Origin: Phoronis australis
Taxonomy: Eukaryota; Phoronida; Phoronidae
Reading direction: 5' to 3'
Assembly: GCA_002633005.1 (NCBI GenBank)
Contig: NMRA01000015.1
Coordinates: 1,477,671-1,541,670, forward strand
DNA: 64,000 bases
Positions 1 through 13,700 of this stretch are shown piece by piece. The stretch's first letter is position 1. The number at the start of each line of letters is the position of its first letter. Position numbers and translations under genes: made by a program. The notes below the pieces were generated by a model. The model searched no databases. It saw nothing but the letters and a program-made list of their open reading frames with translations, and had not been told where the DNA came from.

Positions 1-489
1 CAAATGACAGCATCATTGATACATACTAACTTCTCCTACTGCTAAATCTTACTAAAAATAACCACTATGTACCATGAATCAATGTCGCTTTAGCCACAAT
101 AATGTTAAATGCCACCTAAATTTAATGCAATGTTATCTAAACCAAGCAGTGCCACAGCTAAGACAAATGGACGAGAATCGACAATAAGCCCTGGGGGACA
201 CTTTTACAAATATCAAACTTATGCATTTACCATGTTTGAAAGGAAACCACACAAGCATCATTTGCCAATCAATAGAATTCTACATGTCACTATATCCCGA
301 TTTCTTGTGATCAGTAATGGCATAATATGTTCATATCATAGGAACAACTGCTTCACATAAGTGTATGAATCATAATAGATACAGCATTTCTTCACTGATT
401 AAAATAATATGAAGCACTGCAGTACTGTTAACTGTTATTGTTCACTTCTTTCACACAAAGAGAATAACCAAAATGTAATTTTCTATGGT

Positions 490-720
490 AATTCACATAT
501 GTTGCACAAAAATGTCATTGTCAAAATTGTCACATTTCCCATTTTTCAAAGACTGGTTACCATGCTACTTACAATGAAAACTTTACTACATGTTGCTCCA
601 TGACAACTACACACTGCAAGCCATGCTAGTAATAGCAGATAAAATGTTCTTAACCTCTGTTTTTTGAAGAAATTTGACAAGACAAAATTTCACTTGTCAG
701 CCATATTGCTTGTTAAATAA
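490..720 (+). repeat. Interspersed repeat, GGCCATATTG-type family, copy
   Basis: The segment runs from a TGTCAAAATTGTCA-like start to the ending CACTTGTCAGCCATATTG near 691-708. The same order of blocks (the AAGCCATGCTAGTA box, then a GACAARAYAAAA stretch, then the TTCACTTGTCGGCCATATTG end) is found at 63400-63610 on the same strand. Diverged copies occur elsewhere in the window on both strands. A related stretch follows at 755-1165. No coding capacity is visible. It is probably an old non-autonomous element, class unknown. Confidence 0.55.
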
Positions 721-2302
721 CGAGGAGAGTTATCATGGAAACCAAGCTCACGATAGGGTAATGGCATTTTATAAAATTTTATGAATTTTTTTGAGAAAAT
801 TCCTATAAAATAAAATTTCAAAAGTCTTCCGTATTGCGAGCTGAACAGGTCGGGAATTACAGTAAATCAAGCACAATCTACAACAGAAAAATACTACCAG
901 ACAACAAGGTTGATTTAAAAAAATGACAGTCTTCAGCAATACAACAGTTATGAATGAATTACACAATATTCCCTGCCGTAAAATTTCCTCAAATTCAAAC
1001 AAAAAATTTTCATTTTTCAAAATACTCTCCGTATTGCTAAATACGTTCAAACCACATGCGTTCGTTTTTGACAGCCACAATATATAAAGTTTTCACATAA
1101 TGAAGTAAACTCTTTTTGAAAATTTTAATGAAATAAAATTTTCTTGTTCCACCATATTGTGGTCTAATTTTAAGAAACTTTACAATAACCTAAAAAAATT
1201 CCGCGCGGATGCAAGAACACCTCCCTTCATAAAATAAGCACTAAGAGAGTGGTAAAGCACTTCCACAAGCTGTTAAAATTCACAACTTTACCATGAGATT
1301 ATGCAAGTTGACTCTAACTAGGCTCTCCATCACTAGACGTCCATCCAGGTGCAGTGTTGTATGCCGTCAGTGAGTAGTACAGGCATCCCACTAATCCTTA
1401 CTACCTGGACATAAGCACACAGCGCTCATACACATCTGGTTTACACATTACTGATTTCATCAGTTCACTTCAAACCAACACATTTCACCTCATTTTGTCT
1501 ACCATCGTAATGCCTACCTCGGCTGTAGAAGTCCAAGTTCAACAAGTTACGGTTGCAAGATTTTTTTTCTGATTTTCATAAAGAGGTGTTGATTATACTG
1601 AATAATAAAGAACAGAGATCTTTTGGGAGAAGTTAGACTGGTTTTGTACATCTAATAATTCTTGATCTTCTTAATCAGTACGAAATTGAAGGCCTAGACT
1701 GGTATCAAATATCTGTATTAAGAATGGTGGTCTTGTACTCTAAGTTCATCACAAGTTCTGTTTACACTACAAAAGTTAACACTGATTAGGTGACACAGAA
1801 GGAGATGATTGGGCGCAGGTATGTGTGCAAAGAGAGCTGACGCCCAATCACCTTGCTCCAAGTCAACTACATGGGATTAGGCTGAAGGGATCATCTCTAT
1901 TGCGCTTGCACAAAAATGCACATATACATACAGGGGTAATCATTTTCGAGCTTTTTGTACAATTTGCCAGTCAACCGGTCAGCCGTACAGTGCCTTGTAC
2001 TTTAACCCTGACCAATATTTATTTTGTCAAGAATTTGTCAGAATATTACACATTGTTAAAAGTCAAGACTGGGTTCAATTCATATTTGGTTAGGCACAAT
2101 TAGCCTACTAATGAAAAAGTTAATCAGTTACCAAATAATTCATTGTCACAAATTATGTATACTTGGGAGAATTAGAAGCACCATTGCAACAACAAGAACA
2201 AGAGCAATGAATTGTGACTACCACAATTTGCATTCATTCTTTATGCATGAGCACTACACATTCCTCTGGCCTACAACTTCTGTCTTGCCACCCATTTCTG
2301 AG

Positions 2303-2345
2303 TTGTGTGTGTGTGTGTGTGCGTGCGTGCATGCGTGCGTGTGTG
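2303..2345. repeat. TG / CGTGCATG microsatellite
   Basis: The tract is (TG)n passing into (CGTG)n with an internal GCATGC. A complementary CA-type tract with the same GCATG motif lies at 7341-7388. Small open frames across both tracts are simple-sequence artefacts. Confidence 0.9.
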
Positions 2346-4440
2346 ACACGGATTATTTTGCGCTGTCAGTTAATGTCTAAATACCTTTTTTTCTCCCTTC
2401 AAACATTAGGTTGTTGCAAGTACATTTACACTTCGTAGTGTTCATCATTGATACAAAAAACTGATGTACAACAATATGAAATGAACACAACTTACACTAG
2501 AGCTGACTCTAGAAAATATTTATTTTTATAATGTGTAATAAAACAATTTCTTGCAGTGGGGTGCCTAGTGTCTCAGGTGCACAAAAGCACTACCTGATAC
2601 AGCAATCACTTTTCATTTCTTGTTCAGCACCTCAGTGTACTTGTGATGCAAATGTGGCATTCCACCACCAGGTGGCACACTAAGTAAAGGTACATTCAGA
2701 TTAGACTGTTATCTGTACTTTCAGCGGCAGTGTTGTTAAATAAATTACCAAATGTTCATCATGTGAAGTGAAGTGTAATTTTGATGGAGTATTTCTCTTG
2801 ACAACAAATGTACTTTAAATGCACTTAAAAGTGTTTCAATCAAGTTTATGGTATACTTGAAAAGTACAAAAAATGCAACTTTGTAAGGTAAATTGTGTTT
2901 AAATTTTGGTTTAAAAGTATTGCTCAAAGTTATCGCTTTTCAATTTTTCAAGGCTAAATGTACAGTGCTGTAAATGTTCATCAAATGTTGTTTGAATGCA
3001 ACTATACAGTAGTTTTAACAACTTAGAGAAACTTTTAAGATTATGTACTAGGACCCTAGAAAATTTCCAAATTTGACAAACTTTAGAACATCGAAAACAC
3101 TTTTCTCAAATTCCAGAATTTAATTCTATAGTTTTGTAGATATTTGGTTGAACGCAGACTTATCAACAAAGTCTTGAGGGCATTTCACTTTGAACAAAAT
3201 GACAATGTTATTATAGGCTCACTGACCTTTCAAAAATATATATATTAGTTAAAAAGCCCAATATTGCATGTGCAAATCAGATAAAACAAAATGAGATGTG
3301 CATTTATTTTATGAAAAACTGGACCAATTTTGAACATGGAAAAGATTACAGATCTTTTACCAAAACGCGTGGACACAACTCCACACTACTCATTTTACTT
3401 CTTGTTTTGGAAATTTTCAATTTCCCTCGCAAAATCAAATTTCTTTCCTCACCTTTGCGATTATCCAGTTACCAGAACACGTTCCATTGTCGAAGTAATG
3501 AACAGGCATCAAAACTTCATCTTGTCTAGGCAACTGTTCTGTATTTTGAGTGAAAGGGAAGTTGACTGTTAGTAAATTTTCCATTCTGGTTACTTATGGC
3601 CAATGAAGTAATGTTATACTTGTGCACAGTTTGAATGTATTGGTTTAGAGTTAGACCTGTAAACAAGGGTAACTAGACACAGTGCTCTTGTACTTAATCA
3701 AAATTTTAACATTTTAGCACTGAACAACATATAGCAGTAGCTCCACCTAGTGTTAAAACAGTGAACCAACCAGCAAAGCTGCATTGCTTTCAAAGCATAA
3801 AGGTTGGTTATGTTACCAACTCCAGTAGCAGGAAGTACAAAGCTGATGGTTACTCCAGATACTCGTGAATGAGAAATTGGCAAACACATTCTGATTTGAG
3901 ATTACACCGGCCTGAGGGTAAGTAGAAGTGAACAGTCTCCCCATGAAAGATACAAAATGTACTTTTGTTTGGTAATTGTAAGTTTGAATAGTTATCAATA
4001 TCAGAATATCTTCAAAAATTTTACATCCGGCTCAAAATAGCTTAAATTTAACACAGTTCTCTCCACAGACCACTCCACCACAGCATCCAGTCAGCTTTAG
4101 TGGTATCCACCAATACAGTGCTGCCACCTTTTGTCCACATGGTGTACCACCAATATTCTATCAGAAATTTAAATCAGCATGCAGAACAGGATGTCTGAAC
4201 ATTAGCATCATGGCGTCAGGTGCAACTTGTACAAATACAATTCAAGCCACAACTGCGACAACAAATGATTTTTTTTAGTCTTAGCTAAAGTTGTTAGTTT
4301 CACTAAGGTTGTAAGTTTCGCTAAAGGCGGAGTAACAACACTTTTATATGAAAGACTTTGTATTATTTTTAAATTTCTTGATAGTAAACTGTTCATCATG
4401 CTGCCCTACACAGTGTTACCATCACTTTCATGAGACATTA

Positions 4441-4570
4441 GCTGCACTTGATTTACTTGGTTCTAATAGGTCAACCGGCTAATGTCTGAATGACTACTTC
4501 TGGCTTACAAACCAATCAGACATCTTAGCAGGTTGACCCCATAGAACCCTCAAAGCCAATTAAGTGCAGC
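4441..4570. mobile_element. Hairpin MITE-like inverted repeat
   Basis: The two halves form an imperfect inverted repeat of about 50 bp separated by a roughly 25-bp loop. The left end reads GCTGCACTTGATT and the reverse complement of the right end reads GCTGCACTTAATT. Internal blocks GGTTCTAATAGGTCAACC and GGTTCTATGGGGTCAACC also pair. No open frame is present. The structure fits a short non-autonomous DNA transposon, although I could not define a clean target duplication. Confidence 0.55.
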
Positions 4571-4767
4571 AATTGAAGTGCAATAATTAAAAGCCTAACC
4601 TTACACTTTCCAAGTACATTGCCATTTATCACCATGTGAGATAGGGAAGTGCATGAATCAGCTGTAAGCATGTACATAGATGTGAATTAAGGAAAGACCA
4701 ACAAAAACATAGTTTATCAATATTTGCAATAAAGTCAATGAGTAAAACAATTAGTTCTAGGGCACTT

Positions 4768-7700
4768 TCAACAAACAGTAGTTGTGAAGAACTGAATGAC
4801 TACTTGAGCATTCAAGTCAAGACTGATCCCCGACAGAGCTTGGTTGACCGAGGAATTGACTTCATACTGCAAATGCAACGCATAAAATATAAAACTGTCT
4901 TCTGGGAAAATTACTAATAGCGATGCAAAGAAAATACAAATTAAGTCACCGAGAACAACTGGTTGCAATCACACCATTTTTGGCATCAGTTAACCATTTT
5001 GTTCTCACAGAAAAATCTCTTCAATTCAGGACACGATATGGCAGCCAAATGGAATTTAATTTTCTCGTTTTTTCCATATAACATAGGCAGCGCCAAATTA
5101 AAACTTTTCTGTATTCAAGTTCTGTTACCATAGCTACTACCTTATCAATGTTTTGAAAAGGTGCCACTATTCACAATGTTAGAAAACCTTAAAAAGTGAA
5201 AACGGCAACTTTGCCAATTATTTTTGTCCAAAACAGGTAAGACTTTAACATACATTGGTACATTGACCACAATTAAAATGGTTGACATTCAGTTATTATT
5301 TTCAGTCCTAAACAATAAACAGTAGCAAGATACTGTACAACAAGGTATAAGGTTATGGCCAAATATATTCAAGTATGGAGTATATAAGCATTCTGGCATA
5401 ATAAATTCGAATATGAAATTCACAACACACAGTCTCATAACATTCCTTAGTGTGATAAGATTCTCTTTCCCTTTCCAAAAAGAACATAGAAACCACCAGT
5501 GACTGAAGAATACGCATCAGATTTTATTGGGGTTGGCCAACCTTAAAATTGTGAATTTGAAAATGGCACATGAACTCATTGCCTGTGACTTGAGTTACCG
5601 CCTCATTTGACAACAATTCAAGATTGGATGAGTGTGGTAATGTTTATAAACTTCATAGCACTTTGGTTAGGAAGTCAAAATTGTCAGCTTAACAGCAGCC
5701 AACTGCAGCTTTGATATATGTATGGAATGGATTTAGACAATAAATATTTTATCAACTTTGACAGGTTTTTAATCATTTTGGTCATGTCCAAACTGGAGAA
5801 AATACAAGAAAAATCATGACTGGCCTCACATCTGAAGAAAAAGTATGGCTTTATGTTCAGATAGTCCGTGTTCCAGGTTGTTGCATTTTTAAATGTTCCC
5901 AAAAATATATTATTTTGCCTACAAGGCCATGGCTTTACATTCTGGGTTTTACAGTAGCTGGTGAACTATAAACATTTCAACCATCTAAACCTTTGATGGT
6001 ATTGAGAATAGTGCAAAGTTCACCATGTTTGTTATGGCAAGCAAATGCTGCTTATGTCTCCATTGCAGCCTGCAAACAGATCTAGCACTTAAAGACTATA
6101 TTAGTGAGGTTTGTATTTCCCATGCTAAGCAGTTCACCACATGCTTCAATATCCCCATGGTTCAGAACAAGTAGGCACAAGCAAAGCAGCGTACACGTTT
6201 TGTTAAGTTTTCAATGTCAAATGTTCTAAATCTGTGAACACAATACTTTACAAACGGGACAAAATATTTGACCATAACCATGCAGCGATTTAGACTATAG
6301 TGTAAGCTTCGGACAATTGTAAGGCTGATATATATGAACATGTAGATTTCAAGCATAAGTCGAAACACAATTTATTACAAGAAAAAACAAATCTGAACCA
6401 ATTTGGCTAAAAAGCAGAAATTTCAGATCACCAATTTTTGATATTAACAGCCAATCAATGCCTGTTGTACAGAGATCTAACCTACCCAATTTATCAGAAC
6501 TATAGCTCTACACAATTTCAAGGGCGATGCACTATATGGGGCTGGGGGGGCTACAGCCCCACTTTTTTTCAGTGCTGTGCTGCCCGTGGTCTAAAGGCGG
6601 CGTACCACAGGGGGGGTGGGGGGGGGGCTTTAGCCCCCCACTTTTTTCAGTGCTGCACCGCCCATGAATTTTTCTTTTTTTTCAACTTGCCATAAAACTG
6701 CTTCTCACTGTTGTATGGTAGGATGTTCAAATGACTCAATAAAAGAAACATCGCAAAAACACTTTGATTAAATGAAATTATATTTTGCCTTCTTAATCAA
6801 ACAAAATCTGAGATTAAATCAAATGATACGGTGAACTTGCATCAACATCTAAAAAACGACAAAATTTGCCTTTTTTTCTTTTCAAAGGCTTCTAATACAG
6901 CTACAATACTGCCACCTGGTGTACATAAGGAAAGAGGACCAGAAATACCACCAAATGAAATCCCAATAGTAGAATATGGGCCATACTCACCACTTCAGCA
7001 CTATTGTCAAACATTTGCTACAGAATGCTTGCGCTCAGTATAAGTCATTTATAATGAAACAAAATGTTCAATTATTGCTAAGAACTTAACAGTAAGAGAT
7101 AAAAACAAAAGTTTTAATAAATTCCAATACGTGTCAACCAGCAGCTTGGTATCAAGTAATTTTAATTTTATAAAATCGAATTAGCCTTTGATGGATAACA
7201 ATTGTGAAAGAATATAATTTCCTGAATTGCATGAAAGTCCATTCAGATAGATTGAAAACCATCATTAATAACCACAGTTTGTCCACCCAGTGCGCCGCGG
7301 CGCCATCAATTGCCGACACTGACAACACCAGACAGACAATCACACACACACACACACGCGCACACGCACACACACACACGCACGCATGCACCTACACACT
7401 CACCGAGAGCTGTAAAATGGGTTTCAATCTCACAATAAAATAAATAACACAATTTCTCCGCTCATAGTTAATTCACTCTGTCTTAGAATATATATCAGAG
7501 AACCAGAAATATTTAAGTACATGTTCCATTTCAAAACATTATTCATTGATATCATTTTTAATTTTAACTATAAGGAAATTTCATCTGCACTAAGCTGACA
7601 TTCTCTCCATAAGACCAATGGTTAAATGTCGACACCTCATAAATCACTCAATCCCTTTCACTCCAGTTGATGAGACCAACTCTGCTAGAATGTAAGTTAT

Positions 7701-10700
7701 GAACCTACCTTGCAACTTTCGGCATCACGTGCAACCACTTTGCTAGAAGCTTTACTGTGCAGTTTTGCAAATTTCAACATTTCAAATCTAGATTGAGAGG
7801 ACGGAGTGTCCAGCCAGGTTTGTGGAAGCAAAATGACTCACATCAGTCTTCTTACTTAGATGCTAGCAATGTCTTTCATGTATTTAATGAGTTGTGAAGG
7901 AGATTTATATTAGAATTCACCTTGGCATGCTCTTAAAAACGTAATAGCCCTTGGCAATTGACTTCATATAGGGAATACTACAGCATAATGAGATGGGACC
8001 ACAAAAAGGTCAAACTCATTAAAAGTGTTCAAGTCTAATCTAGATAGTAAGGCTTTGGGCAGAACACTAATCAGTGTCAAGGAAAGATGACTTTTCCATT
8101 TAACATCATATTTTAAACCCATTTACATTGAGCTTCAAAATCGATTTACTTGGAATCACTTCAAATCATGCTGTTGAATTGCTTCTTCACAGTTGTGTCG
8201 TGGGATGTTCAAATGAAAAACACCACAGACACCTTGGTTAAATGAAATTATATTTTGCCTTCTCTGTCAAACAAAATACGAGATTAAATCAAATGAAAAG
8301 GTGAACTTGCCTCAATTACAGATGAGTCATTTTTCTACTTTACAAGACTCTTTACTGCAACTACACGTGTTCAAAATATTACCATCTGATGTTTAATGAA
8401 CTTAAGAAATCAGTTACATTTAAGTCTGGTCTGCACGCCACCTGTTGTCCACATCACATCACCTAATGAACTTAGCCTGAAAAGACTTCTGCTCCTACCG
8501 GGGCTCCTACCGGGACTCGAACCGTACAGAAACTCTAGTTCACTGAGCAATCGGGACCACTGGTCAAACACAGAAATCCAATCAGACTTGGCAGTGGGCA
8601 TCCTGTCCATAAACTCATGAGTGTATAGATATAGATATAGATATGCATACAATACATATACATTATATAAATCTTGAACCAGTATGGAAACATAGAAACT
8701 TAGAAATATACGTGCTGTGAATAACGCGCTTACACGAAAGTCACCCATTTCTAAAGATATGCGTGACTTTTCACACTCATCCTTCTGAGCAGCTTTTACC
8801 ATGATCACAGAGAGCGTAGCGCCAGAGTTGGACTCAGTTACGATGACCGCATTGTCCGGTGCAAGCAAGACCCAATTAAGTGCAATTACCCGACCATAAA
8901 CTGTAGTTAACATCTCTGCCTGAACTTACTGGCAAATTTTCAAAATGCATTAACCAACAGTTTTTGTCAAACACAAATACAGCTGTATTCTGATGGAAAA
9001 AACAACCAAGTTTGGTTTTCAATTTTTAAAAATTGATAAACTGAAGCTAAAAACTACAAACATTGGGTACGATTGAAGATTAACGACTGTGGGTATTGAT
9101 ATACTCGGTGGATTTATTTTACAAACGCTGATCAGAGTTAACAATATCACGTGGATTATTCTTTTAATATACAACTAAGCTACACTGAAACATCTATAAA
9201 CAACACACAGTGACTAAATTAGATGTCAGTAACTTTTAAAACATGGCTTATGGTCCAGGGCATGCTGAACTAGTTTACTCGAGGAGTAACACACTAACCG
9301 GACAACTGATATCCGTGGAAATGCGTCAATTTCGATAGTTAGCTTGTAGTTGTAAAGGAAAACACCTAAGTGAACACAAGAAGATGGATATCTTTGTAGT
9401 AAAAGAGAGAGTGCAAACAGCAGATGAGGTTGGTCGGTGGGCAAGAGCTATGATTTCATTTTTATGACTGAGGAAAAGCTAGAATATTTATGTAGTTACT
9501 GCAACAAAAATTCGTCCAGAGGTTCCAAATCCTCAGTTTGGCTATCACTATATTTGCACTTTTGTATATATTTTATGATTTGAGTTCCAATAAAGATTGA
9601 ACTTGAACTAATGATGTGTGTAGTTTTGTTTGCTGTGACATGTTTGGTGTAGCTGTAATCTGGAAAAGTCAGGGATGGGTTCACAACTGACTTCTAAGTT
9701 GTTTTGATACTGCATTTAAAAACAGAATGAAAAGATAGCAACCTTAACTGGTAATAAAAAAACAAGTAGGCAGGAGTATTAAAAATAAAGTAATGAAAAA
9801 AGGTATGAAACATATTTAAAACCAACGTTCAGTTGGGATCAAAGTAGTCCTTTGTCAAGATCAACACAAATTAAATTTTTAGTCTTTTTGTAATACTTAA
9901 AATGTTCCAAGTTAAAATTACTCTCCACATTGCAGGCTTTAACTCTGTGCAAATGCCAGAGAAATGGGTGTAATAACAATCACCATTGTTAAGAAACTAG
10001 TGCTAGCTATTACCTTCCACTTCATTAGCTTAGATCTACATCAACACAAAGGGCGTGCTGAAAATGGTAAAAGTTGTCTGGGGCTTAGGGAACCAGAGAC
10101 CACTGAAAGCCAGAAATTCTCCACATGAAAACTAAAAAATAGGACCAGAAATATGACAAAATGAAATCCCACTGCAACGTAGACACATTTTCATCAACAT
10201 TAAACGTCATACGTCATATCCATTAATAAACATTGAAATTTTGGAATCTATTTACTAAGAAACACAACTTCTCCCCATTTAAATACACAAAGATTGAATT
10301 GACCAATGCTGCTACATTGTCTTTGTACTTTTCACCTTCTATCAAGAACTTTCTTTTATAAATGGCAGGTAACTGATCGTTTTTTAATATTTTGTTCTTC
10401 GGGAGAATCCGCGATGACGACAAACCAAGGTTGTGTAGCAATCATGGACAAAGATAGAGACAGAAATAACCTAAAGGACAACTCTCTAGAAAGACTTGTT
10501 GTGTAAAAGCAAGATTAAGTCGCCAGTATGTGGGTTTGTGGTGATTTTTAAGCATTCTTGAAACGTGAATATGCAAGCGCACTCTGCGCTGCCTAGCGTA
10601 CCAATACCATGAGATCGCGATTGCTTGTTTTGAAATTTAATTATTTAGGTGGTCATAATCTGAGAGAATACCATATTCATCCCCTTCCCCATAGAAAGAA

Positions 10701-13700
10701 GTTCGTTGTATCACCTGGCATGTTCACTAGCCAATGACATAAGCAAGTCTCACTCTTTGCCAAAGTCACAACATCACATACAAACAGGTCACCTAGAAAA
10801 GCTATCTATAGGCATAAGGAATGAAAGCCATCGATTGAGACAATTCATTATTTTGCACTAATCAATAATACCATTTGAACAATACTAGGTAAACTTTTTT
10901 CTTCAATTAATAACTACAAATTCCCAATTGATCGGTCTGCATATCAACGCCAAATTGATTTTCTCACTACAGTGGTGTATATTAGATCAACAGAGAGCGC
11001 CACACATGTTGATCTCAATTGACATATCAAAAACCAATCAGAGGTAGGCAACTGCATGGAGTTTTACACATTTTGTTAAGATCAGTGATAACAGTAAGAT
11101 ATCACAATGTCAGATCCAAATGTTAATGATTTAATTAAAGTCACGCAGGTATTTATGCCTGGAACAATGACTTACATGATATTATGTAGGTGGTGTAGTG
11201 ATAACAAGGAGAGCCAATTACCAGAAAGTAATACAGCTAGGTTAAGATGACTAATGCATTATCCTGTTAACTATAAGTGGATATATAATGACAATTCCTG
11301 AATATAAGTTGTTGTTTTTTACCAGGAGCAACATTCACGGCACTTTGCCCAACAAAAGGGTGCTTTTTTGCCAAGTGATTCACAACACGGAGGTTCGTTT
11401 TCAGAGTTAGAACTATATTTGCTGGGAAAAACCCAAGAGAGTAGTTATGTAATACCGTAATTTCAGAGTGAGTGATGTTCACTGAAGAAACTCTCCCCAA
11501 TGGCTTCTTTTTGTGTCCACCCACTCAGTAAAAGGATAGGTGTATTAATTTCCCAGCTGCCCACCCCCATCAAAAAACAGTGGAATACCCCTAGGGGAGT
11601 GTAGCTCAGTGGTTTCAGCTCTGGACTCCCATTTGGGAGAGTCAGGTTCGAATCCTGGCTTTACTGGCAGACAATGGAGCATTGCACAAGTGTCTCCTAC
11701 TCTTCTGAGCTCAGTCTCACTAGTGAGTGAATGAATGTTTGCAAGGGAATGAATGAGAACCACTTCGGAGTACTCGACTTTGAGTGAGAAATGTAACAAA
11801 AGGAAAAAACAAAAAGGGGAAGTGAAAAGAAGGAAAAAGGATTTCCTTAATTCGGAATTCCGAATACCTGCAGAAAGGTTTCTAGAGAAAGGCATTTACT
11901 CGCGACAGAAGTGGTACAATTTCAAATACTATTAGTTTCCATTTTTACTTGATAAGTAGATTTGTTTCTTTCAAAACTTGGACATGATCAAAAATTGTTT
12001 TGTGAAATTATGACTTTTAACTTCACATGGAGACTTTTCCATGTATATATGCACTGTTACTTTAACCTAATAAAGACAGATACTTAGACAAGAGCTGAAT
12101 AAGATTAGTATCAGCATTTATATAGCAGTTACTATACAACTACTACTATTGAGCTAAATGGTTATTAGGCATCCAATTGGTCTTGTGGTTATTTATAGAT
12201 GACAATGAATCCAGTTCAGTGATGGACATCTTTGATGCTTCTTTGAATTTCAGTCATTTCCAGTGATACAGCCAATAACAGAGTCATTAGTCATAGGCTA
12301 CTGTTTACTGTCTTGAGTTGTGATTGAGAAGCTGGCTGACAACAACTGCACAGGATTTTGATAACAACAGTAATAGAAAGCATCTTAGGCTCAACAGGCC
12401 AGACCAGAGGTTAGGTTATGTGGTATCCTAAAAAAATGTCTAAATTTGGCTATGTTAATCTCCTTATTTCGCACAAAAACTATTGGCAAAATGCATTTGC
12501 ACATTTCAATGGATGATTACTTATGAGTTGTGATAGGCTAAAATGGATTTGGTCTCTACTTTTGCGGAGAAATTTTACAAACTAGAGATTCACTTGCAGA
12601 TATTACGTGCAACTCATAAAATGATTGACCAGATTCAAATCAAAATTTTCAGACAATATGCTTTATATAGCCTACAGTTCTCCAAAAGGCTTTCAGGAAT
12701 TGTGTTTAAAATGTTCCACTTTTGCATGAGAAGCAACAAAAAATAAGAAACGTGATCAGTACGAAAAAACACTCAAGTTGCACAAAATGAAAACGAAACA
12801 GCGCATTAGAAAACTATGACAGGGTCTTTGTGATTTCATCTTGTGCATCTATTTTAAATGAAGTTTGGTCGTGTTCTTAATACCGCAGCTAAGTTTGTTT
12901 TTTGCTAAATTTTATAAAGAGACATGCCCAGGTGACCCAATCTATGACAAATTTGAAATAAATTTAAAAATCACATAGTCTAGGCTTAGTACTTTCAGAA
13001 AATATAAACTTTTACAGACTTCACTTAGTTTATAGTTTTGTAGATATCAGACTAAATTCATAGAATAGTTGATAAAATCCTACATAACCTTAAATAGAGA
13101 TTATGAAATAAATTAGAGACTGAAGCTTATATGGTCAAAAGAGGTAAAATGCTCAATACCTAGTGAATACTAGCCTAGTAAAAACTGAGTGTTAAAATGA
13201 GAATCCACAGAAAAACAACACATAGCATTTCAGATGAACATAGCACAAATACTACACAAAACAAGATTTTAAATGAATGAGTATTTGATTGAGATGTCAA
13301 GGGTTTTGGAAACTTTGAAGCTTGTCTGCATATTCAGTGTTTTTCACAATTGAACACGCAAATGAGGTGTCGGAAACGTGCAAACGTCAACAAACACGCT
13401 TCCAGCGGCTGTTGACATTTTCTGTAGTGCAAAACTACATAGAGTTACATGTACTACTTAAGTGCTAGCTCTATTACCTGAAATGTACTTAAACAGTCAT
13501 GCACAGCAACACAAAAAACAAAGCTTTTCAGCTTTTTATATTTAAAAACTGACAACTTGTTAACAAAGGATTACAAGTTTTTATTTACTAACACAGTGTC
13601 TAACAATGTTCTCCACACCTGAAAACCAAATGTGTGGAGAAACACATTCAAAAGTGTTGGTTACCACTCAAACATGTCGCAATGGCTGACAAATATGTAG

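Larger units (their letters stand above)
1..4767. other. Non-coding, repeat-bearing stretch; possible 3' UTR of the minus-strand gene
   Basis: I see no convincing coding exon here. It holds copies of the GGCCATATTG repeat family at 490-720 and 755-1165, a TG/GCATGC microsatellite at 2303-2345 and a hairpin element at 4441-4570. If the stop codon at 4768-4770 really ends the minus-strand gene, part of this stretch would be its 3' UTR. Plus-strand codons stay open from about 4068 to 4278 after an AG, but without a recognisable product. Confidence 0.4.

Noticed and set aside
6831-7043. Plus-strand frame with PPGVHKERGPEIPPNEIPIV
   Set aside because: It falls partly in a dispersed repeat that recurs at 8170-8400 and 10141, so it is not counted as an exon.
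8410-8733. Lower part of the 167-codon minus-strand frame
   Set aside because: Only 8919-8734 is kept as an exon; after the GTAAGC donor the frame runs through simple ATAT repeat and a SINE.
11594-11668. Possible functional tRNA gene
   Set aside because: Strong A and B boxes, but the acceptor stem does not pair and the element has a SINE-like tail.
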